Assembly: GCF_003148475.1 (NCBI RefSeq)
Contig: NZ_QGGG01000005.1
Span: forward strand, 62,001 to 126,000
Direction: 5' to 3'
DNA: 64,000 nucleotides
DNA from: Pseudaminobacter salicylatoxidans
Lineage (GTDB): Bacteria; Pseudomonadota; Alphaproteobacteria; Rhizobiales; Rhizobiaceae
Positions within the stretch are counted from its first letter, which is position 1. Every line of letters begins with the position of its first letter. Made by a program: the position numbers and the translations under genes. The notes under the pieces are model-generated. The model was not told where the DNA came from, ran no database searches, and saw only the letters and a list, made by a program, of their open reading frames with translations. Positions 26,273 to 34,812 of this stretch are shown here, piece after piece.

Positions 26273-26857
26273 CTACTCCTCGGCGTCGAGGCGACCCGCG
26301 TCACGAAGCTCCTTGATGATGCGCGCATGATAGACCTGGAAATGCTCGTCGCCCTCATAGCCTTTTTCATGCACCCAGCGGAACATGTTGAGGAAGGTCC
26401 ATTTGCCGAACGCGCCTGGCATCGTCGCAACCGCCGCCCTGTTCACCGGGGCGTCCGTGGCCTCCTCCGGCAGAAACACGATGGTCGGCGTGAAGACATA
26501 GCCCCATTTGCGCGCGGCGGTCTTCTCGGTCAGCTTCTCACCATCGAGATCGGTGACCTCCTCGTCGCCGAACATATTGTATTGCACGACCATGAAGTTG
26601 GCCTGGATGTAGTCGCGCACTTCAGGATCGGAGAGCAGTTTCTCATGCATCTCCCTGCAATAAATGCAGCCGCGCTGCTCGAAAATGATCGCAAGGCGCT
26701 TGCCTTCCGCTTTTGCGGTGGCGATGTCCTCGCCGATGTCGCGGAAGGTCATGTTGAACCACGGTTCCTTGTGCAGGCCATCTTCCCCGACGCTCGCGCT
26801 GGCGGGCAGAAGCAGGACACCGAGAACCGCGAGGACGGCAAAAAAAAGCTTGGACAT
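26273..26857 (-). CDS. soxW: Periplasmic thioredoxin SoxW
   Basis: This 194-residue thioredoxin-fold protein has a signal peptide (LFFAVLAVLGVLLLPASA) and a redox pair Cys64-Ile-Tyr-Cys67 in EQRGCIYCREMHEK. The later TPTIVFLP loop contains the cis-Pro. It is thought to receive reducing equivalents from the membrane protein SoxV and keep SoxY reduced. It starts 8 bp after the soxV stop. Confidence 0.9.
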   Translation of the reverse strand: MSKLFFAVLAVLGVLLLPASASVGEDGLHKEPWFNMTFRDIGEDIATAKAEGKRLAIIFEQRGCIYCREMHEKLLSDPEVRDYIQANFMVVQYNMFGDEEVTDLDGEKLTEKTAARKWGYVFTPTIVFLPEEATDAPVNRAAVATMPGAFGKWTFLNMFRWVHEKGYEGDEHFQVYHARIIKELRDAGRLDAEE

Positions 26858-26865
26858 CTCGTCTC

Positions 26866-27600
26866 CTATCCGATGCGTTGAAAGACTGGGAATGTTTCCA
26901 GCAGCCAATATGAGATTACCGACATCTGGCCGGTGACGAACAGGCAACCTGTGATCACCAGCAGAGCGCCCATCGCTTTTTCGACCTTGTGCATATGACG
27001 GCGGAAGCGGGCGGCCCAGCCGAGAAACCGGGCGGCAAACGCCGCCGCCAGGATGAACGGAAGCCCGATCCCCACCGAATAGGCGGCAAGCAGCGACACG
27101 CCGCGGACGACCGTATCCTCACTGCCGGCGATGAAGAGGATTGCCGCCAGCACCGGCCCCACGCACGGCGTCCAGCCAAACGCGAAGGCCAGCCCCATGA
27201 CATAAGCGCCGACAAGCCCGGCCGGCTTGCGCTCCACCGTCACCCGCGCTTCGCGGTAGAACAGACCGATGCGGAAGACCCCAAGGAAATGAAGCCCCAT
27301 GATGATGATGACGATGCCGGCAATCACCGACAGGACACCGAAATACTGCGCGATCGTCTGGCCGATCATGCTGGCCGTCGCACCCAGCGCGACAAAAACG
27401 GTGGTGAACCCCAGAACGAAGACGACCGCCGACGAAACGACGCGCCTGCGCTGTGCCGCGCCCGGTGCGTCCGCACTCAGATCCTCGAAGCTGACGCCTG
27501 CAAGCCAGGCCAGATAGGGCGGCACGATGGGCAGCACGCAGGGCGAGACGAATGAAAGAAGCCCCGCAAGCAAAGCGCCCCCCAAACCTATATCAAGCAT
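26866..27600 (-). CDS. soxV: Membrane thiol-disulfide transporter SoxV (CcdA/DsbD-beta family)
   Basis: This 244-residue membrane protein has six predicted segments. It carries the two conserved cysteines of CcdA proteins, Cys21 in SFVSPCVLPIVPPYLAWL and the Cys in FAFGWTPCVGPVLAAIL. It moves electrons from cytoplasmic thioredoxin to periplasmic SoxW. It heads the leftward sox operon, divergent from soxS. Confidence 0.92.
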   Translation of the reverse strand: MLDIGLGGALLAGLLSFVSPCVLPIVPPYLAWLAGVSFEDLSADAPGAAQRRRVVSSAVVFVLGFTTVFVALGATASMIGQTIAQYFGVLSVIAGIVIIIMGLHFLGVFRIGLFYREARVTVERKPAGLVGAYVMGLAFAFGWTPCVGPVLAAILFIAGSEDTVVRGVSLLAAYSVGIGLPFILAAAFAARFLGWAARFRRHMHKVEKAMGALLVITGCLFVTGQMSVISYWLLETFPVFQRIG

Positions 27601-27644
27601 CGTCCCCTTGCCTCCCCGATTCCATTCGACTTGCTACTGGCTAT

Positions 27645-27662
27645 GTATGCAGAAAATGCTAT
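27645..27662. promoter_or_regulatory. Putative SoxR operator between soxV and soxS
   Basis: GTATGCAGAAAATGCTAT lies in the divergent gap. It matches the reverse complement of the soxX-upstream site at 14 of 18 positions by eye and shares TATGCAGAAA with it. The site is well placed to control both soxV and soxS. Confidence 0.6.
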
Positions 27663-27690
27663 GTGTTGCAAACGACAATCGAGCAAGGCA

Positions 27691-28056
27691 ATGCACAGGA
27701 AACTACTTCCCGCACTGGTAATGGCGGCGACCGCTTTCTCTCCGGCTCTGGCAACGGCCGCAGAGTTGTTGATGCTGGAGCAACCAGGCTGCGCCTGGTG
27801 CGCGCGTTTCAACGCCGAGATTGCGCCTGCATGGCCCAAGACCGACGAGGGCCGGCGCGCGCCGTTGCGCAGGGTGGACATTACGATGCCCTGGCCTGAA
27901 GATCTGGTGGACGTCCGCAAGGAACGCTTCACCCCGACCTTCGTGCTGATGGAGGACGGGAAGGAGGTCGGCAGGTTGATAGGTTATGTCGGTGACGAGT
28001 TTTTCTGGTTCCGTATTGGGGAGTTGCTGTCTAAATTGCCTGCTGACGACAGCTGA
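27691..28056 (+). CDS. soxS: Periplasmic thioredoxin-like SoxS
   Basis: This 121-residue protein has a signal peptide (LLPALVMAATAFSPALATAA) and Cys34-Ala-Trp-Cys37 in EQPGCAWCARFN. The cis-Pro is in FTPTFVLMEDG. SoxS reduces and so reactivates the SoxYZ carrier. The ATG at 27691 was preferred over one at 27631, because the longer form would bury the signal peptide behind a Cys-rich leader and cover the putative operator. It is the first gene of soxSRT. Confidence 0.9.
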   Translation: MHRKLLPALVMAATAFSPALATAAELLMLEQPGCAWCARFNAEIAPAWPKTDEGRRAPLRRVDITMPWPEDLVDVRKERFTPTFVLMEDGKEVGRLIGYVGDEFFWFRIGELLSKLPADDS

Positions 28057-28089
28057 CCGACCATCATTCGGCCGGCGGACGTCGACGCG

Positions 28090-28455
28090 ATGCATGGGAA
28101 CCCGCAAATGAACTTGCCGAAACTGAGCGCAGACCAATCGCCGGAGGAGTTTGAAAAGCTCCTTGAGCAGGCGCGCAAGGCAAGTGATCTTCTCAAGGCG
28201 CTGTCGCATGAGGGGCGCCTTCTGATATTGTGTCTTCTGGCCGAGGGCGAAAAGTCGGTTTCCGAACTGGAATCGATCATGCATATGCCGCAGGCGGCGG
28301 TTTCGCAGCAGCTTGCACGCCTCCGCTTCGACAGGCTGGTCAATACGAGGCGTGAGGGCCGGGTGATCTACTATTCGATCGCCAGCTCGGAAGTCTCCTC
28401 GGTCATTTCCACGCTTTACGGACTCTTCTGCGCGCCCGTGCGGAAAAAAGAATAA
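28090..28455 (+). CDS. soxR: ArsR-family sox repressor SoxR (BigR/SqrR persulfide-sensor type)
   Basis: This 121-residue winged-helix protein has the recognition region MPQAAVSQQLARLRFDRLV. It has two cysteines, Cys48 in LLILCLLAEG and Cys114 in LYGLFCAPV. These match in position the redox pair that forms a tetrasulfide in SqrR/BigR-type sulfide sensors. Another ATG at 28108 would give a product six residues shorter. It lies between soxS and soxT and is expected to repress the sox operons until reactive sulfur appears. Confidence 0.92.
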   Translation: MHGNPQMNLPKLSADQSPEEFEKLLEQARKASDLLKALSHEGRLLILCLLAEGEKSVSELESIMHMPQAAVSQQLARLRFDRLVNTRREGRVIYYSIASSEVSSVISTLYGLFCAPVRKKE

Positions 28456-28479
28456 CAATCCGCCAAGGGGGAGGACACA

Positions 28480-29568
28480 ATGGAACTGGCATCATCATCC
28501 TGGTTTCCCGCGCTCGCCGGCCTCCTTGCCGGGTGCGTGCTGGGCTTTGCGGCCAGACGGCAGCATTTCTGCACCATGTCCGCGCTCGAACGGCATTGGT
28601 ATGCCGGCGACAGCAGGGGGCTGCGAACCTGGGTTCTGGCGGCCACCGTCGCGCTTGTCCTGACGCAACTGGCGCAGTTTGCCGGCTATGCCGACACCCG
28701 CTCCAGCTTTTATCTTTCTTCCAATCTTGCCTGGACGGGCTCGATTATCGGCGGGCTTTCCTTCGGCTTCGGCATGGCGCTGGTGGGGACCTGCGGCCTT
28801 GGCGCCCTGGTCCGGCTCGGCGGCGGCAGCCTGCGCTCTCTGGTGGTGCTCGTGATTCTCGCCCTTTCGGCGCTGACTGCCCAGAAGGGCCTGATTGCCC
28901 AGCTTCGGGTGGAAATCGTCGACAAGCTGGCGCTCGACCTCTCTTTTGCAAGCGACCAGTCGCTCGGGTCGATAGCCTCGGCCGCGGTGGGCGTCGATGT
29001 CAGGGCCGCGGTCGCTCTCATCATCGCTGCGGGCTTGTCGTGGTGGGTGTTTCGCGATCCCGCCTACCGCCGCAACGCGCCGGCCATTGCAACGGCTGCG
29101 ACAATCGGATGTGTGATCGCGTTCGGCTGGATCGCCACCACGCTGGCCGCGCAGCACTCCTTCGATCCGGTTCAGATCGAGGCTGGCTCCTTTGTCGTGC
29201 CCGTGGCGGACACGCTGATGCAGATCATCACCTTCACGGGCATCCTGCCTGATTATGGCGTGGGCCTCGTGGTCGGCGTCGTCATCGGCGCGGCCGTCTG
29301 CGCAATGCACCGACGCGACGTACGCTGGGAGGCCTGCGACGATGCTCGCGAGCTCAGCAGGCATCTTTTCGGCGGCTTCCTCATGGGCGTGGGCGGCGTC
29401 TTCGCCATGGGCTGCACGATCGGGCAAGGAGTGACGGCGGTTTCAGCACTCGCCGCTTCCGCCCCGATCGTGATGATCTCGATCGCGATCGGCGCCCGCA
29501 TGGGGCTTGCCTATCTCATCGAAGGCTCGCCCCTGGCCGCGTTCCGTTCACTCGCCCTTCGCGCGTAA
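28480..29568 (+). CDS. soxT: YeeE/YedE-family sulfur-compound transporter SoxT
   Basis: This 362-residue membrane protein has about nine or ten hydrophobic segments and the conserved cysteine motifs of the family: RQHFCTMSALER, LVGTCGLGALVRLGGGS and FAMGCTIGQGVTAVSALA. Relatives transport thiosulfate or other sulfur species across the inner membrane. In Pseudaminobacter soxT is the third gene of soxSRT. It starts 24 bp after soxR. Direction and substrate are not known from sequence; it may feed the cytoplasmic inducer to SoxR. Confidence 0.88.
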   Translation: MELASSSWFPALAGLLAGCVLGFAARRQHFCTMSALERHWYAGDSRGLRTWVLAATVALVLTQLAQFAGYADTRSSFYLSSNLAWTGSIIGGLSFGFGMALVGTCGLGALVRLGGGSLRSLVVLVILALSALTAQKGLIAQLRVEIVDKLALDLSFASDQSLGSIASAAVGVDVRAAVALIIAAGLSWWVFRDPAYRRNAPAIATAATIGCVIAFGWIATTLAAQHSFDPVQIEAGSFVVPVADTLMQIITFTGILPDYGVGLVVGVVIGAAVCAMHRRDVRWEACDDARELSRHLFGGFLMGVGGVFAMGCTIGQGVTAVSALAASAPIVMISIAIGARMGLAYLIEGSPLAAFRSLALRA

Positions 29569-29574
29569 GACCGC

Positions 29575-30513
29575 TCAGACGGGCACGAAGCGATAGGCGC
29601 TGTCCTTGCGTTCCACCCTGCCCGCACCCGGATGCGGCAGGTGATAGCCGATCAGACGTGCCTCTTCGCCCACCAGACGGTCAAGCAGTATGGAACGGGT
29701 CTTGGCGCCAAGCTGCGGATCCTGGTCGCTCGCGGTCGGCCAGTCCGGCCGGGCAAACGAAACCACCGCATTGCTGATCGCATCACCGGCAACGAGCACC
29801 TTTTCGCCAGCGCCATGAATGAGGAACGACAGATGACCGGGCGTGTGGCCCGCCGTGTCCACGGCTTCCACGCCGGGCAGAACCTCGTCACCGGGCTTCA
29901 TGAAGGCAATACGGTCCCCGATTGCCTCAAAGCGGTTCTGCGCGCCGACAACAAAGGTCTGGCGATCCTCGGGCATGGCAGACAAGGCGTCCGATGACGA
30001 CCAGAAATCCCATTCGACCTGCCCGATGTGATAGCTGGCATTGGAAAACACCAGCTCGTCGAAATCATCCGTCACTCCCCAGAGATGATCCGGATGCGCG
30101 TGCGTAAGGACGACATCGGTGACATCGGCCGGATCGATATCCGCCGCCGCCAGATTTTCGAGAAGCTTGCCTGTGGTGGACAGGAAATTGGACCCGGCGC
30201 CGACGTCGAAGATCACCAGCTTGTCGCCCCGGCGCAGTATCGTCACGTTGCAATCCGGCGTCAGCATGTCGGCTGCCATTCCGTTTGCCGCCAGCAACTC
30301 GTCAAGCTCCTGCTTTGCGACATCCGGGAAGGTGGAAGCCACGGGCAGCGTAAGCGTGCCATCGGTGAAGGTCAGGATTTCGCCATCCCCGATCTCCAGC
30401 CGGCCGGACGAATGACCTGGCCTTACAAACTCCGGCAAGGCGAGCGCAGCAGCCACGCCCAGGCCGGCCTGTAGAAATGCCCGGCGTCCGAAATGTCGCC
30501 CATTGTGTTGCAT
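29575..30513 (-). CDS. Tat-exported metallo-beta-lactamase-fold hydrolase (SoxH-like)
   Basis: This 312-residue protein has a Tat signal (HFGRRAFLQAGLGVAAALAL) starting at 30513 and a metallo-beta-lactamase domain with the zinc motif LTHAHPDHLWGVTDD and later DTAGHTPGHLSFLI and AGDAISN. Similar proteins (SoxH and relatives) accompany some sox loci, but their reaction is unsettled. Thiosulfohydrolase or persulfide-related roles are possible. It converges on soxT with only a 6-bp gap and is divergent from the DUF302 gene. Confidence 0.85.
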   Translation of the reverse strand: MQHNGRHFGRRAFLQAGLGVAAALALPEFVRPGHSSGRLEIGDGEILTFTDGTLTLPVASTFPDVAKQELDELLAANGMAADMLTPDCNVTILRRGDKLVIFDVGAGSNFLSTTGKLLENLAAADIDPADVTDVVLTHAHPDHLWGVTDDFDELVFSNASYHIGQVEWDFWSSSDALSAMPEDRQTFVVGAQNRFEAIGDRIAFMKPGDEVLPGVEAVDTAGHTPGHLSFLIHGAGEKVLVAGDAISNAVVSFARPDWPTASDQDPQLGAKTRSILLDRLVGEEARLIGYHLPHPGAGRVERKDSAYRFVPV

Positions 30514-30542
30514 GGTCCTGAACCTTCCCAAATCAGATAAAC

Positions 30543-30560
30543 ATTGTAATTTTTGCATGT
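30543..30560. promoter_or_regulatory. Putative SoxR operator between the metallo-beta-lactamase and DUF302 genes
   Basis: ATTGTAATTTTTGCATGT matches the soxX-upstream site at 13 of 18 positions by eye and sits in the AT-rich divergent gap. If real, it places both flanking genes in the Sox regulon. Confidence 0.45.
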
Positions 30561-30643
30561 TTATGCGTGAGTGGCCAGTGGGAAGGTGAGCCCGCCGGAG
30601 GCCCGGAAGGTTATCCCTCGAGAAGCCGCACACCAATCGGAGG

Positions 30644-31120
30644 TTGGATATGAAACGAACGTCGTCGATCACGACCGGTCTTGCGGTGGCAGGCCTTGTG
30701 TGGGCCGGCAGCATAGCGCGCGCAGAGACGAACGAAGCCGTCACCACCTACGAGACCGATGCCGCCTTTTCCGACGTCATGTCCGATCTTGAAGATGCAA
30801 TCGTCAATCGCGGCTTCGTGGTGGACCATCACGGCTATATCGCGGAAATGCTGAAGCGGACCGCCCAGGATGTCGGAGCGGCAAAGCCGCTTTACCGTGA
30901 AGCTGAGTTCCTTCAATTCTGCTCCGCAGTCGTGTCGCGCGCGGCGATGGAGGCAGACATCGGCAACATCGCATTCTGTCCTTATGTCCTGTTTGCCTAT
31001 GAAGCGGAAGCTTCGCCCGGCAAGGTCGTCGTCGGCTTTCGCCGCTTGCCGCAGGGCGAAGCGCGCGACACCGTCAACGAATTGCTGGATGAGGTTGCCA
31101 GGGAAGCCGCCGGACAATAG
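30644..31120 (+). CDS. Secreted DUF302 domain protein
   Basis: This is a 158-residue protein (or 156 from the second ATG at 30650) with a signal peptide (TGLAVAGLVWAGSIARA). It has a DUF302 domain, recognisable by FSDVMSDLEDAIVNRGFVVD near the start and SAVVSRAAMEADIGNIAFCP in the middle. Two cysteines (CSAVV and FCPYVLF) are conserved in part of the family. The function is unknown. DUF302 proteins often occur with sulfur-oxidation genes, and here one stands beside the sox locus behind an operator-like repeat. Confidence 0.85.
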   Translation: MDMKRTSSITTGLAVAGLVWAGSIARAETNEAVTTYETDAAFSDVMSDLEDAIVNRGFVVDHHGYIAEMLKRTAQDVGAAKPLYREAEFLQFCSAVVSRAAMEADIGNIAFCPYVLFAYEAEASPGKVVVGFRRLPQGEARDTVNELLDEVAREAAGQ

Positions 31121-31158
31121 TCCACTGCCCGCCGTCACCTGTGCTTTGACCACCGCAC

Positions 31159-31186
31159 AAAAAAACTGGTGCCGGGGCGGCACCAG
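31159..31186 (-). terminator. Intrinsic terminator of the gamma-glutamyltransferase gene
   Basis: CTGGTGCC (31166-31173) pairs with GGCACCAG (31179-31186) around a 5-base loop. Seven A residues at 31159-31165 become a seven-T run after the stem on the minus strand. It lies 28 bp past the stop of the leftward ggt gene. Confidence 0.85.
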
Positions 31187-31213
31187 AAGTTGGTGGGAAA
31201 GGAGTCCAGCAAG

Positions 31214-32809
31214 TCAGAAGGCTGCCACGCCGCCATCACTGCGCGGATCGCAACCTCCCTCGAAGACGCCGTTGGGGTGATGCACGACCCCGGCGGCATG
31301 GCCCACGAGCTCATCGAAATCGTCCAGCATCTCGACCTGATGGCCAAGCGCTTCAAGCTTCTGGCGGGTGGCCTGCGGGAACCTCGCCTCGAGCTTCAGG
31401 CTGTCGGAATCCTCGCCCCAGGTGCGGCCGAGCAGCCAGCGCGGCGCGGTGATGGCCTTCTGCATCGGATAGCCATGATGCGCATAGCGCGTGAACACCG
31501 CTGCCTGGGTCTGCGGCTGCCCATCGCCTCCCATCGTACCATAGACGATGGCGCGGCCGTCGTTCAGACGGGCCAGAGCCGGGTTCAACGTATGGAAAGG
31601 CTTTTTCTTCGGATGCAGCGCATTGATGTGCTGCGGATCAAGTGAGAACGAGCAGCCGCGATTTTGCCAGTTCACACCTGTTTCTGGCAGCACCATGCCG
31701 CTTCCATATTCGTGATAGGTGCTCTGGATAAACGACACCGCGCGCCCCTCGCCGTCGATCACCCCCATCCACACGGTATCGCCGGGGCCGAGGCCCTGCC
31801 CCCAGGAACCCGCCCTGTCGAGGCTGATCCTGCCGGCAAGCGCGTCGAGATGATCCTTGTCGAGAAAACGCTGCGGGTCGAGACCCATGTGATCGGAGTC
31901 GGTAATATGGCTGTCGCGCACCGCGAATGCCTGCTTGGTCGCCTCCACGACGAGATGGATATATTCCGGGCTTTCGGGGTCGAAGCCGCCAATGTCGAGC
32001 CGGTCGAGAAGGCCCAGTATGATCAGCGAGACCACGCCCTGGGTGGGCGGCGCCGTGTTGTAGATCTTGCCAAGGCTGTGCTCGAGTTCCAGCGGCGTGC
32101 GCACGCGGGCGCGATAGGAGGCAAGATCGTCCGCGCTGACGGGACTGCCGAGCGCCTTCAGCTCCCTGGCCATGATCGCGCCGACGCGGCCACGGTAAAA
32201 ACTGTCCAGCCCATCGTCGGCAAGCATTTTCAAGGTGCGGCCGAGACGATCGAGCCGCATGCGGCTACCCGTTTGCGGCGCGAGACCGTCCATCAGGAAC
32301 GTATCGGCAAAACCGGGAATGCCCTTGAGTTCTTCCAGCTTCTTGTCCGTCGTCCTGGCCTGCGATGCGGTGACGGCAATGCCGTCTGCCGCATAGGATA
32401 TCGCGCTTTCAAGCAGGCGCCCGAGCGGCAAGCGTCCGCCCCAGCTCTCGCTGATCGCCAGCGCCTCCTGCCAGCCGCCGATGGTGCCGGCGACGGTATT
32501 TGCGGCATCCGCCCCACGACTGGGAATGCGGTTGTACCCCTTGTCGGTGTAGTAGGCGCTGGAGACGGAAGCGGCTGCCCCGCCACACGCCTCGATGCTC
32601 ACCACGGGACGGTCGGGGCATGATATGGTCCAGAAGCCGTCGCCGCCTATGCTGTTCATGTGCGGATAGACGATCGCGATGGTGGAGGCTGCGGCGATCA
32701 TGGCCTCGATGGCGTTGCCGCCGTCACGAAGAACATCCACCGCAGACTGCGCAGCGAGGGAATGAGGAGCGACGGCCATGCCGCGCGTTGAACGGATTGT
32801 CTGAAGCAT
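31214..32809 (-). CDS. Gamma-glutamyltransferase family protein
   Basis: This 531-residue N-terminal-nucleophile hydrolase has the processing and nucleophile region at GDTVWMGVIDGEGRAVSFIQ, where the Thr of the small-subunit start is expected. The later GTMGGDGQPQTQ loop is typical of the family. There is no signal peptide (it starts MLQTIRSTRGMAVAPHSLAA), as in the cytoplasmic GGT-like acylase branch rather than periplasmic Ggt. It may cleave gamma-glutamyl or N-acyl amides. It is downstream of an oxalate/formate-type MFS transporter on the same strand, which may import its substrate. Confidence 0.85.
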   Translation of the reverse strand: MLQTIRSTRGMAVAPHSLAAQSAVDVLRDGGNAIEAMIAAASTIAIVYPHMNSIGGDGFWTISCPDRPVVSIEACGGAAASVSSAYYTDKGYNRIPSRGADAANTVAGTIGGWQEALAISESWGGRLPLGRLLESAISYAADGIAVTASQARTTDKKLEELKGIPGFADTFLMDGLAPQTGSRMRLDRLGRTLKMLADDGLDSFYRGRVGAIMARELKALGSPVSADDLASYRARVRTPLELEHSLGKIYNTAPPTQGVVSLIILGLLDRLDIGGFDPESPEYIHLVVEATKQAFAVRDSHITDSDHMGLDPQRFLDKDHLDALAGRISLDRAGSWGQGLGPGDTVWMGVIDGEGRAVSFIQSTYHEYGSGMVLPETGVNWQNRGCSFSLDPQHINALHPKKKPFHTLNPALARLNDGRAIVYGTMGGDGQPQTQAAVFTRYAHHGYPMQKAITAPRWLLGRTWGEDSDSLKLEARFPQATRQKLEALGHQVEMLDDFDELVGHAAGVVHHPNGVFEGGCDPRSDGGVAAF

Positions 32810-32844
32810 TTTCCTGAACTCGTCTCGACAGTTTCGGAGAAGGT

Positions 32845-32869
32845 CCGCGGCGGCACGGAACCGCCGCGG
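32845..32869 (-). terminator. GC-rich hairpin after the MFS gene
   Basis: CCGCGGCGG (32845-32853) pairs perfectly with CCGCCGCGG (32861-32869) over a 7-base loop, 18 bp after the MFS stop. There is no T-run on the minus strand, so it may reduce rather than stop transcription into ggt. Confidence 0.45.
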
Positions 32870-32887
32870 CAGTTCGGTGAGACGCTG

Positions 32888-34210
32888 CTAGGCGTCCTGC
32901 CGGGCGGCGAGATACAGGTCGCCATCCGCGTAGCTCTGTTCGCGATGCCGGTCGCGCATCGGCTTGAGCACGACGAGCGCAAGGAACGCGGTCAGGAAGT
33001 TCATGGCGATAACCACGCCGAAAACCACATTCCAAGAGTCGGTCATGTCGTGAAGCACGGCTGCCAGCGGGCCGCCGAGCACCGAACCGACGCCCTGCGC
33101 GATATAGAGGAAGCCATAGTTGGTGGTTGCGTGCTTGGTGCCGAAGGTGTCGGTCAAGGTAGAGGGGAACAGCGAGAAGATCTCGCCCCAGCCGAAGAAA
33201 ACGACGCCTGACAACAGTACGAAGGCGACCGGATTATGGGCCCACAACAGCCAGATGGTCATGGCTATCCCTTCAACGCCGAAGGCGATTGTCATGGTGT
33301 ATTCGCGACCGATACGATCCGACACCCAGCCGAAGAACGGGCGGGTGAGGCCGTTGGTGAAACGGTCGATCGACAGCGCCAGCGGTAGCGCCGCAAGGCC
33401 GAAGACCATCGCATCAGCGACGCCGAAATCATGGGCAAAGGCCCCCATCTGCGAGATGACCATCAAGCCGGAGGTCGACATCATCGTCATCATCACGAAC
33501 ATCAGCCAAAAGATCGGGCTGCGCAGCATCTGCCGCGGCTCGTAGCCGCCCTCCTCGAGCACTGCATCGTTGCTTGGCGTGTCCAGCGTCGACTGGGGCA
33601 ATTGGTCTTCATCAGGCCGACGCATACCGATGGCGGCGATTATGCCGACGACGCCGATGATGATGCCATAGGTCATCAGCGTGCCGGACAGACCTGCTTC
33701 CGAATGCAGCGAGCGCGAGATCGGGAAGGTGGTGAGGATGGCGCCAAAGCCGTAGCCCGCCGCAACGAGGCCCGTCGCAAGACCACGCTTGTCGGGAAAC
33801 CACTGCACCATCATGCCGACGACGCCGACATAGATGATGCCGGTGCCGATGCCGCCGAGTATGCCGTAGGTGACGTAGAGGCCCATCAGACCCGTCGCTT
33901 GCGAGGCCAGAATCCAGCTCAGACCGGTGAGGGCAGCGCCGCAGGACAGGAGAAGACGCGGTCCGAAGCGGTCCACGAGGTAGCCCTGCGCCGGCGCCAG
34001 GAACGTCTGCAGGATGATCAGGAGCGAAAAGGTGACCTGGATTTCGGCAAGCGGAACATCGAGTTTTTCAGTAAGCGGGCCGGTAAACAAGGCCCAGACA
34101 TATTGCGGACTGGAGATCGCCATCATGGCGATCATGCCCAATCCCAACTGAATCCAACGCGTAGAGGTAGAAGAGGCGGCCTTGGGCCGCGCTGAATGCG
34201 CAACAGCCAT
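32888..34210 (-). CDS. MFS transporter, oxalate/formate antiporter (OFA) family
   Basis: This 440-residue membrane protein has about twelve predicted segments. Signatures of the OFA branch include SSPQYVWALFTGPLTEKLDV at the first segment, the loop LVDRFGPRLLL, and GGIGTGIIYVGVVGMMVQWF followed by DKRGLATGLVAAGYGFGA. OFA members exchange carboxylates or take up monocarboxylates. The ATG at 34210 was chosen since the upstream part is not family-like. It is divergent from a GntR regulator and followed by ggt. Confidence 0.85.
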   Translation of the reverse strand: MAVAHSARPKAASSTSTRWIQLGLGMIAMMAISSPQYVWALFTGPLTEKLDVPLAEIQVTFSLLIILQTFLAPAQGYLVDRFGPRLLLSCGAALTGLSWILASQATGLMGLYVTYGILGGIGTGIIYVGVVGMMVQWFPDKRGLATGLVAAGYGFGAILTTFPISRSLHSEAGLSGTLMTYGIIIGVVGIIAAIGMRRPDEDQLPQSTLDTPSNDAVLEEGGYEPRQMLRSPIFWLMFVMMTMMSTSGLMVISQMGAFAHDFGVADAMVFGLAALPLALSIDRFTNGLTRPFFGWVSDRIGREYTMTIAFGVEGIAMTIWLLWAHNPVAFVLLSGVVFFGWGEIFSLFPSTLTDTFGTKHATTNYGFLYIAQGVGSVLGGPLAAVLHDMTDSWNVVFGVVIAMNFLTAFLALVVLKPMRDRHREQSYADGDLYLAARQDA

Positions 34211-34812
34211 GAGTAGTCCTCCCAATGCATAGACAATAAGCGACGAAGTTGGTCTTCGATTATCTGCCATGTCTCTGACATGTCAGATTAGGATTGCCGA
34301 AAACCGACAACTGCGCAACCCGAAATCGTCATCGGTCAATAAGAAAGCATGCTTGAGGCCGTTTGGACTTGCCGTCTGCTACGATGATCACGCGAGATAT
34401 TTGCTTGAAACAAAAAGCTTACCCAAGGGAAATTCCCTTTACTTTTCAATCTTTTCCAGATTTCCGCACGGAAGCGGCGCGACACGCTCCCAAGGCCCGT
34501 GACGCTCCTGCTACGGCCGTTCAAGCCATCACGATTTTTGCGGTGATCGGGTGTGGAACGACAGACTTTCGTTCCGTTTGCGAGGTCTCTTTCTGATTTT
34601 TGCGCCCGCTTGTTCATATCGTGGACGTTGATTCAGGTCAGTGACAAGTCCGGCACAGAGCGTTATTGCAGTGCAGCAATCCGGCTTCGCGATTACTCAC
34701 CCGCAACTCTTTTGATTTGAGCATCGGGGAGAATAAGAAGCGGCCGGACCTGAGTTACGAATTGCACGCCAGGCATCACGCTGGGTATAAAGGGGGCATT
34801 TCACGTATCGTT
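34211..34812. other. Long intergenic region between the MFS gene and the GntR gene
   Basis: This 602-bp gap is less GC-rich than its surroundings. Short open frames on both strands show no family features, so I see no gene here. It must hold promoters for both divergent genes. A perfect 7-bp inverted repeat GGAACGA (34555-34561) / TCGTTCC (34569-34575) is a candidate operator. Confidence 0.55.

Noticed and set aside
27631-27690. Upstream ATG extending soxS by 20 residues
   Set aside because: It would bury the signal peptide behind a Cys-containing leader and overlap the putative SoxR operator. The ATG at 27691 opens a normal signal peptide.
34269-34617. Short overlapping frames in the MFS-GntR gap
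   Set aside because: None shows a domain, signal peptide or ribosome site, and they overlap each other on both strands, so the gap is treated as regulatory.
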